Assembly (NCBI GenBank): GCA_021802765.1 | Contig: JAJZRI010000005.1 | Span: 1-38,637, forward strand | From: Microcaldota archaeon | GTDB taxonomy: Archaea; Micrarchaeota; Micrarchaeia; Micrarchaeales; CABMGC01 | Length of the DNA: 38,637 nucleotides | Direction of reading: 5' to 3' | In this document: positions 33,531 through 38,637 of the stretch, in pieces | Layout: the number at the start of each line of letters is the position of its first letter | Position numbering within the stretch: position 1 is the first letter of the stretch | The notes under the pieces: generated by a model | Database searches by the model: none | The model's input: the letters and a program-made list of their open reading frames with translations, nothing else | Told to the model about the DNA's origin: nothing | Translations under genes and position numbers: made by a program

Positions 33531-35300
33531 TTATCCCACGGCGCGTTTTTGTGGCTTGAAACCGATTTCATGATTTGCCTTTGATGCACCGAAGGGCTTG
33601 TAAGTAACATTGCTGTTGAGAGCAGGCTCTATGTCGTTTAGAGCTTTTACGAAGTCCTTCATGGATACGCTCTTCCTTCCCTCCCTTATCGCCATCATGC
33701 CGGCCTCTCTGCAGATGTTCTCAAGCTCCGCGCCGCTGTACTTCTCAGTTGATGATGCAAGGATATTCAGGTCTACATCGGCGGCGATTGGCATCTTTGC
33801 GGTATGGATCTTTAATATAGATAGCCTTGCCGCATCGTCTGGGATTGGTATCTCTATCAATCGGTCGAACCTGCCGGGCCTCAAGAAGGCAGGGTCTATC
33901 AGGTCTGGCCTGTTCGTCGCACCTATGACTACCACATCCTTGAGCTCGTTTACACCATCGAGCTCTGTGAGCAGTGCGTTGAGTATCCTGCTGCCGACGC
34001 CTGAATCAAGATTTCTGCCGCTTCTCTCTCCGGCAATAGCATCTATTTCGTCTATGAATATCACTGCAGGCGCCGCACCCCTTGCCCTCTGGAATATCTC
34101 CCTCACCTTCCTCTCGCTCTCGCCTACGTACATGTTGAAGAGCTCGGTGGCCTTGACCGATATGAAGTTTGCGTTGCTCTCGTTTGCAACGGCCTTTGCA
34201 AGAAGCGTCTTCCCGGTTCCTGCAGGACCATAAAGAAGTATGCCCTTTATAGGCCGCACTCCCATTCTGGTGAACGCTCCTGGATTGGTGAGGGGAAGCT
34301 CTACGGCCTCCTTTATCTCGTTCTTGACCTTTTCAAGTCCGCCGACATCTCCCCACTTAACCATCGGCACTTCAACCAGGCTGTCCCTCATCGTGCTTGG
34401 CTTTACGGTATCGAGTGCTTTTATCACATCGTTGGTGGTTATCTTCACGTGCTCTGAGCCTATTACAGAGGAATTATTGCTGTAGAGTGTGTCCTTGTCC
34501 CGGAGTAGGTCTTTCTTCTCAAGGACTCGCTTTATCGCTATTAGGGCTGATTCCTTGATTAGCGAGTGCAGGTCTGCGCCGGTGTATCCGGATGTCATTT
34601 CGGCAACCTTGTTCACGCTGATGCTGGATCCTGCGTTCTGGTTCTTGATCAGTATCTGCAGTATCTCTGTTCTTGCCTTTTTGTTTGGGATGCCTATTTC
34701 AATCTCATTCTCAAGCCTGCCTTCCCTCCTTAGATAGCCTCCAAGCTCCTTAAGGTCATTTGTTATGCCTATTACAAGAGGTCCGTTCTTGTACTTCACT
34801 GAAAGCTCCATGAACATGGCAAGAAGCGTCTCTGATTTCCTTGCGACCAAGTCTATATTGTCGATTATTATGACTGAATTTGGCTTGGAGCGCACCTGCT
34901 CAAACAGATCTAATAGGATGCTGTTAATTCCTGGCTCATTGCGCAGTCGCGCACCGTCTATGAACTTGAATTCCATTGGAACGCTCTTTGTCAAGGTCTC
35001 TGCAAGAAGTGTCTTTCCTGTGCCCGCGGGGCCATGTATCAATATGCCGCTCGTGCGCCCAAGCCTGGCCTCATTAAAGAGTGACCCGTATTTTATTGGA
35101 AGGTATACGAGTTCCAGCAGCCTGTTTATTTCCTTGTCAAGACCGCCCACAGCGCTGAATTTTTCGGAGATTTTTGGTATGGGAAGAGGATTTGGAGTTG
35201 GCACCGTTATTTGGGGCTTGGGAGATTCCTCTCTTTGCTGGGAGACAGGGCTAACGCTATCGCCGTTTATATCGTCATCTCCGCCCATATCATTTACCAT
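33531..35300 (-). CDS. Double-AAA+ ATPase of the Cdc48/VCP type, short N-terminus, altered D1 site
   Basis: A 589-residue protein with two AAA+ modules. D1: Walker A GPAGTGKT (90-97), Walker B IIIDNID (144-150) with Asn148 where the catalytic Glu should be, and no aromatic pore loop. D2: Walker A GPAGTGKT (358-365), Walker B VIFIDEID with Glu418 intact, pore loop NMYVGES, sensor and Arg fingers LRPGRFDRLIEIPIPDD. The usual ~180-residue Cdc48 N-domain is missing; a short Pro/Gln-rich segment takes its place. Expected to unfold proteins for the proteasome, or to act in remodelling. D1 probably binds but does not hydrolyse ATP. Confidence 0.9.
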   Translation of the reverse strand: MVNDMGGDDDINGDSVSPVSQQREESPKPQITVPTPNPLPIPKISEKFSAVGGLDKEINRLLELVYLPIKYGSLFNEARLGRTSGILIHGPAGTGKTLLAETLTKSVPMEFKFIDGARLRNEPGINSILLDLFEQVRSKPNSVIIIDNIDLVARKSETLLAMFMELSVKYKNGPLVIGITNDLKELGGYLRREGRLENEIEIGIPNKKARTEILQILIKNQNAGSSISVNKVAEMTSGYTGADLHSLIKESALIAIKRVLEKKDLLRDKDTLYSNNSSVIGSEHVKITTNDVIKALDTVKPSTMRDSLVEVPMVKWGDVGGLEKVKNEIKEAVELPLTNPGAFTRMGVRPIKGILLYGPAGTGKTLLAKAVANESNANFISVKATELFNMYVGESERKVREIFQRARGAAPAVIFIDEIDAIAGERSGRNLDSGVGSRILNALLTELDGVNELKDVVVIGATNRPDLIDPAFLRPGRFDRLIEIPIPDDAARLSILKIHTAKMPIAADVDLNILASSTEKYSGAELENICREAGMMAIREGRKSVSMKDFVKALNDIEPALNSNVTYKPFGASKANHEIGFKPQKRAVG

Positions 35301-35414
35301 TTAGCCACATACCCCAATAGGATAGAAGCCATCAATGTTTAAGAATTTTATCTGCTAACTTTGGTAAACGAAAAACAGTAGATGCCACAAAAAATGCATT
35401 CGAGGATCGGCGTT

Positions 35415-35621
35415 TTAGTGCCTTCTTAGTACTTTGAGCGCGGCGGCTACTCCAGTCACTGCGCCCACTGCAGCATAAGGTAAGACTTCCTTTACAGTTA
35501 CAGGAGCGCCGCGAAGTCCGTACTCAAATTCGCTTATCACAGAGCCCATGGCGGCGCCATAAGCGCCTAATGCAGTCAATGCAACACTTTTGGTAAACTT
35601 ATTGAATTCCAAATACTTCAT
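35415..35621 (-). CDS. Small hypothetical two-helix membrane protein
   Basis: A 68-residue protein with two hydrophobic stretches (SVALTALGAYGAAMGSVIS and VLPYAAVGAVTGVAAALKVL) rich in Ala and Gly, with a basic C-terminus. TATA-like TTTTAATATC at about 35649-35658 precedes the ATG by about 30 bases. No family is recognised. Confidence 0.6.
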   Translation of the reverse strand: MKYLEFNKFTKSVALTALGAYGAAMGSVISEFEYGLRGAPVTVKEVLPYAAVGAVTGVAAALKVLRRH

Positions 35622-35732
35622 AACATCAATAGAGATAACTGATTTACTGATATTAAAACCTACTCATTTTGGACAAAGTTGCGGGCAGAATGTAAATCTT
35701 GGAACGCCGATTTAAAAGTGGTCCGGATATGC

Positions 35733-37637
35733 CTAAATCACGCTCGCTTTGTAGCGGCTGGCCCTTGCCTTTGAAGGCTCTGCATCATTTGACCTTGCGG
35801 CTGACTTGAGTGGAACTGAACCAACTTCACGTGAAAGCTGCAAGGCGTAACTTGAGAGCCTTTCTTTGTTTATTATAAACTCTCCGGAATACTGAGAAAG
35901 CATTGGTGCCTCGCCTACATAATCGCTAACAGTCCTTGCTTTTCTTATCTGCTCGTATTCCTCGGCGCTTATCTCACGTCTCTCTCTGCTTTCGAGCGCT
36001 GCAACCTTTTCGAGCACCAACTTCATCTGCAGCGCCTCTTTTGTGTTTAGGAATAAGGAATAGCTCTCCGCGCCGCTGCCGTATCCTATAAATACGACTT
36101 CCTTTCCCCTCAGCTGCTCTGGATTTGAATGCAGTATATGGCTCTCAAGTGCAAGGAATGCCGAGCCAGTGTATATGTTCCCCGTAACTGACGGCACCTT
36201 TAGGGACTCTCCAACGCCGAGCTTTGAGTATATCTGCTTGAATGCCTCAGTTTTCCTAACCTTTCCATTGAAGGCGTTGTGCATGTCCTCGAAATCGTTG
36301 ACTACGCCCTTTGACCTTGGGTCGAGGCAGTATATTCCTGATAATGCGGATATTAATGAGTCGAGAGTGCCGCCGTTTGCAGCTATGACAGAGAGCTTCG
36401 CCTGCGCCGCTGTTATTGCTGCTGCGAGCCTGGAATCGGCCTTTATCTCGTACTTTTGCATTATTTGATCTAGCCGCTCGCTCTTCGCTTCTGCTATGAC
36501 CCTGCTGTTGTCAGAGATGGACTTCTCCTTGTAATTTGCGCCTCGGCTTATCTGCTCTCTCTCCACCTCGAGTTTTAGTACTATGTTAGCGACGTCCTGT
36601 ATGAATTCGAATGCCTTCTCTTGAGTCTTGAAGCCATTGAGTTCTGGCATCTTCGCGCCGTCGCCAATCTCTGAAAGTATCTGGTCTTTGAGCAGATCAT
36701 TGCTTCTCATGAAATGCACTACAAGGTTTCCTACGGCCTTATTGACCATGCCAGGATAAGGCACGTGCCCTATTATCGTATATTTGCCTGTGAAATTTTC
36801 GAGGTCGTCTATGTCCATGCCCGATCTCTCGAATAACTGCTTCATGGATTTGTAAGTATGCAGAAGGTAGACATATTCCGAGTACTTGCCGAAAACTATG
36901 GCATACTTGCTGACCATGGCCATGCCCTTTGTCTCGTCGTTTGGCGAGTCTATAGGCTTTACGAAATCGACAACATTGGACCTTGAGGACCCGGCAATCT
37001 CGCTCACCGTTACTCCGCTCTTTGCCTTTGGATCCAGAAGTATTGCCATGGCACCAAAACCGGCAGTCTCGTCTGCATTTGTACCGAACTTGTATCTGGC
37101 ATCGTCGGCAGTAATTATCAGTGACTTGCCTCTTATTCCGTTAGTGCTTATGTTCGATAGCATTGCGACACCTGAGACACATGCTGACTGACTATGCATT
37201 ACTATTACGCTATCGGAAAGGTCGCCGACATTTATGCCAGCCTGCTTGCGCAGCGTCCTGCTCATCTGGTTTACGGCATTTATTACGGCTATGCCGTTGT
37301 TCTGCGATATATCGTTTGACGACTCAGTGTTGTAGTAAAGATTCTGTACATCAGAGAGGTTTATGTTGTATGAAATAGCCATCTTAATGACTGCCATTGC
37401 AGCGGCAGTTATCGGCGTCTCACCCACGTTGGCAACAGATCCCTTATGGATTCCAAGACCCTTCTTGACCTTCTCTGCCTCGGCAGCGAAGTCGTCCACC
37501 CCGTTTATTGTCTTTGCCTTCTCTTCGGCCGTTATGCTTAATTCCCCAGTATAGTGCATCATCGCAACTATCCTAAGCCGCTCTTCCTGCCCCTGGACAT
37601 CTTTATCGCTTTTTGAGCTTGCCAAAAAAATCACCAT
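35733..37637 (-). CDS. HMG-CoA synthase with a ~170-residue internal insertion
   Basis: Condenses acetyl-CoA and acetoacetyl-CoA for the mevalonate pathway to archaeal lipids. Catalytic residues fit: Glu105 (YYNTESSND), Cys153 (SQSACVSGVAM), His291 (IIGHVPYPGM), then GNIYTGSAFLALES and IGYGSGAES. The 634 residues far exceed the usual 350-460. Extra parts are an N-terminal ~20 residues, a helical, Lys/Glu-rich insertion at about 310-480, and an extended C-terminus. The ATG at 37637 lies about 25 bases after CATTTAAATAAT, a leaderless start. Confidence 0.85.
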   Translation of the reverse strand: MVIFLASSKSDKDVQGQEERLRIVAMMHYTGELSITAEEKAKTINGVDDFAAEAEKVKKGLGIHKGSVANVGETPITAAAMAVIKMAISYNINLSDVQNLYYNTESSNDISQNNGIAVINAVNQMSRTLRKQAGINVGDLSDSVIVMHSQSACVSGVAMLSNISTNGIRGKSLIITADDARYKFGTNADETAGFGAMAILLDPKAKSGVTVSEIAGSSRSNVVDFVKPIDSPNDETKGMAMVSKYAIVFGKYSEYVYLLHTYKSMKQLFERSGMDIDDLENFTGKYTIIGHVPYPGMVNKAVGNLVVHFMRSNDLLKDQILSEIGDGAKMPELNGFKTQEKAFEFIQDVANIVLKLEVEREQISRGANYKEKSISDNSRVIAEAKSERLDQIMQKYEIKADSRLAAAITAAQAKLSVIAANGGTLDSLISALSGIYCLDPRSKGVVNDFEDMHNAFNGKVRKTEAFKQIYSKLGVGESLKVPSVTGNIYTGSAFLALESHILHSNPEQLRGKEVVFIGYGSGAESYSLFLNTKEALQMKLVLEKVAALESRERREISAEEYEQIRKARTVSDYVGEAPMLSQYSGEFIINKERLSSYALQLSREVGSVPLKSAARSNDAEPSKARASRYKASVI

Positions 37638-37753
37638 GGGACTTGGAAAAATTAATTATTTAAATGTCGTATTGATGGACGTCGAAAGACGAAATAGGGT
37701 CTTTAATAAGGCATAAATATCATCAGCACTCAGTGCATACTGAGGATGTTGCG

Positions 37754-38422
37754 ATGTTGAAGATAGGGCATAAGGGAACGTCGGAGAAGGGGATTCCGGA
37801 GAACACGCTTGCAAGCATAAACTACGCGATAAAGGCCGGCGTTGACGGCGTCGAATTCGACCTTAGAAGGACAAAGGACAATGTTGCCGTGGTCATACAC
37901 GATGACACTGTTGACAACATGACCAATGGCACTGGAAGAGTGCGCAACATGGAGCTTGCGCAGCTCAAGAGGCTTGAGATAAAGAATTCCGGGGAGAGGA
38001 TACCTACCCTTGACGAAGTCCTAAAAGTCATAGGAAACAACCTTGGCCTTGCATTCATAGAGATAAAGGACAAGGGACTGGAGAGGCATACCCTTGATGC
38101 CATATACAAAAATGGCATGCAGGAAAATGCGGTGATAATCTCGTTTAGCAAGCAGATACTTAGGAATGTTCGGTCGATGGACAAGAATATCAAGCTTGGG
38201 CTTGACCACAAGGGACCGCTGAATGCAATAAGTTTCGCTGTGGAGATAGGGGCAAGCTATCTTATATCCAAGTCGCAGAACATAACGGCAAGGTTCGTTG
38301 AGAAGGCTAGGGATAAGGGACTTGCAGTTGTGGCGTGGACTGTCAATGACGTAAAGGAAATGGACAGACTGCGTGGCGCCGGAGTACAGGGAATAATAAG
38401 CGACTACACGAATTTGTGGTAA
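37754..38422 (+). CDS. Glycerophosphodiester phosphodiesterase (GDPD, UgpQ-like)
   Basis: Hydrolyses glycerophosphodiesters to glycerol phosphate and alcohol in a metal-dependent TIM barrel. Motifs: LKIGHKGTSEKGIPENTL (family H-R-G, here H-K-G), GVDGVEFDLRRTKDNVAVVIHDDT with the metal-binding Glu/Asp and catalytic His, RIPTLDEVL, LAFIEIKD, AWTVND and GIISDYTNLW. 222 residues, typical. ATG 37754 is chosen over GTG 37733 because of GAGGAT eight bases upstream; TATA-like CATAAATATC at about 37711-37720. Confidence 0.93.
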   Translation: MLKIGHKGTSEKGIPENTLASINYAIKAGVDGVEFDLRRTKDNVAVVIHDDTVDNMTNGTGRVRNMELAQLKRLEIKNSGERIPTLDEVLKVIGNNLGLAFIEIKDKGLERHTLDAIYKNGMQENAVIISFSKQILRNVRSMDKNIKLGLDHKGPLNAISFAVEIGASYLISKSQNITARFVEKARDKGLAVVAWTVNDVKEMDRLRGAGVQGIISDYTNLW

Positions 38423-38489
38423 GCCTCCGGTGGTCTTATTACCTTAAGTAAGCTTTAACCCTCTTGACGTCTTATAATAAATCACCAAA

Positions 38490-38538
38490 AGCTTTATATA
38501 TTATATCAACTTATATATTATATAGATATATAACTAGG
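38490..38538 (+). promoter_or_regulatory. A/T-rich promoter with a near-perfect 17-base direct repeat
   Basis: TTATATATTATAT occurs twice, 17 bases apart (about 38493 and 38510), followed by GATATATAAC. One copy should be the TATA box for the winged-helix gene; the doubling may give two start sites or a binding site. Confidence 0.5.
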
Positions 38539-38547
38539 TGAAAATGA

Positions 38548-38637
38548 ATGCAAGAACAACAGATGATACACTATCCGAGGTTGGATACTGTGCTTATGGT
38601 AGAAGACGCATTAAAGAATGCAAAGGAGTACCCATCA
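38548..38637 (+). CDS. Winged-helix protein, N-terminal part only (runs off the right edge)
   Basis: The first 30 residues include IHYPRLDTVLMVEDALKNAK, the opening helix seen in small archaeal winged-helix proteins of unknown function. GGTGA lies about five bases before the ATG. ATG 38544 in another frame gives an unlikely product. The rest of the gene is outside the window. Confidence 0.65.
   Translation, partial: MQEQQMIHYPRLDTVLMVEDALKNAKEYPS

Noticed and set aside
1-38637. CRISPR arrays, insertion sequences, rRNA genes and replication origins
   Set aside because: No regularly spaced repeats, transposase-like protein, rRNA-like stretch or Orc1/Cdc6 gene was seen.

Overview
The window looks archaeal. 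Nearly every gene start has an A/T-rich TATA-like box about 25-35 bases upstream, and several transcripts look leaderless. It carries archaeal-type prolyl-tRNA synthetase, class I lysyl-tRNA synthetase, fibrillarin, RtcB, a Cdc48-like AAA+ protein, intron-containing tRNA genes and a box C/D guide RNA. The short intergenic gaps, many lone small proteins, a DUF2341-like surface protein and a winged-helix protein beginning with a PRLDTVLMVED-type motif suggest a small-genome lineage, with Micrarchaeota (DPANN) as my best guess. That placement is inference.

Layout. (1) Bases 1-4097 are one end-to-end integrated mobile element, A/T-rich compared with the rest. It holds a small ribbon-helix-helix protein, a TIM-barrel-like protein, a YdjM-like membrane protein, several small membrane proteins, and an integrase C-terminal fragment. 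The integrase reading frame has no start codon and runs into the 3' half of a tRNA-Trp gene. That is the signature of an SSV-type integrase split by its own integration. The matching N-terminal fragment and att copy should lie at or beyond the left edge. (2) 4053-9995 is host housekeeping: intron-containing tRNA-Trp, proline dehydrogenase, ProRS, a box C/D sRNA, a DMT transporter divergent from a double Lrp-like regulator, a protein with a duplicated domain, and tRNA-Gln. (3) 10007-16545 is a tight uvrB-uvrA-uvrC nucleotide excision repair operon with 4-base overlaps. The UvrC has no C-terminal HhH domain, and a possible 40-residue ORF follows it. (4) 16802-21640 is a signalling block: a PAS/GAF histidine kinase, a response regulator with a degenerate GGDEF domain, and a Thr-rich surface protein between them. 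(5) 21708-25011 holds fibrillarin, a zinc-ribbon protein and a GH15 glycoside hydrolase. (6) 25018-28482 holds RtcB, a tRNA-Leu with an apparent 14-base intron in the T-loop, a C39-like protein, an alpha/beta hydrolase and tRNA-Lys. (7) 28623-31142 is three membrane or surface proteins. (8) 31300-38637 holds LysRS, Maf, a double AAA+ ATPase with an altered first ATPase site, a small membrane protein, HMG-CoA synthase with a large internal insertion, a glycerophosphodiesterase, and the start of a winged-helix protein.

A theme across the window is RNA processing: two intron-bearing tRNAs, the ligase that joins tRNA halves (RtcB), the C/D methylase (fibrillarin), a stand-alone C/D sRNA and a C/D-like guide inside the tRNA-Trp intron aimed at its own wobble base. 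The most novel candidates are the partitioned integrase element with its TIM-barrel cargo, the T-loop tRNA intron, the intron-borne guide, the GGDEF-like archaeal response regulator, the AAA+ protein with a changed D1 Walker B, and the enlarged HMG-CoA synthase.
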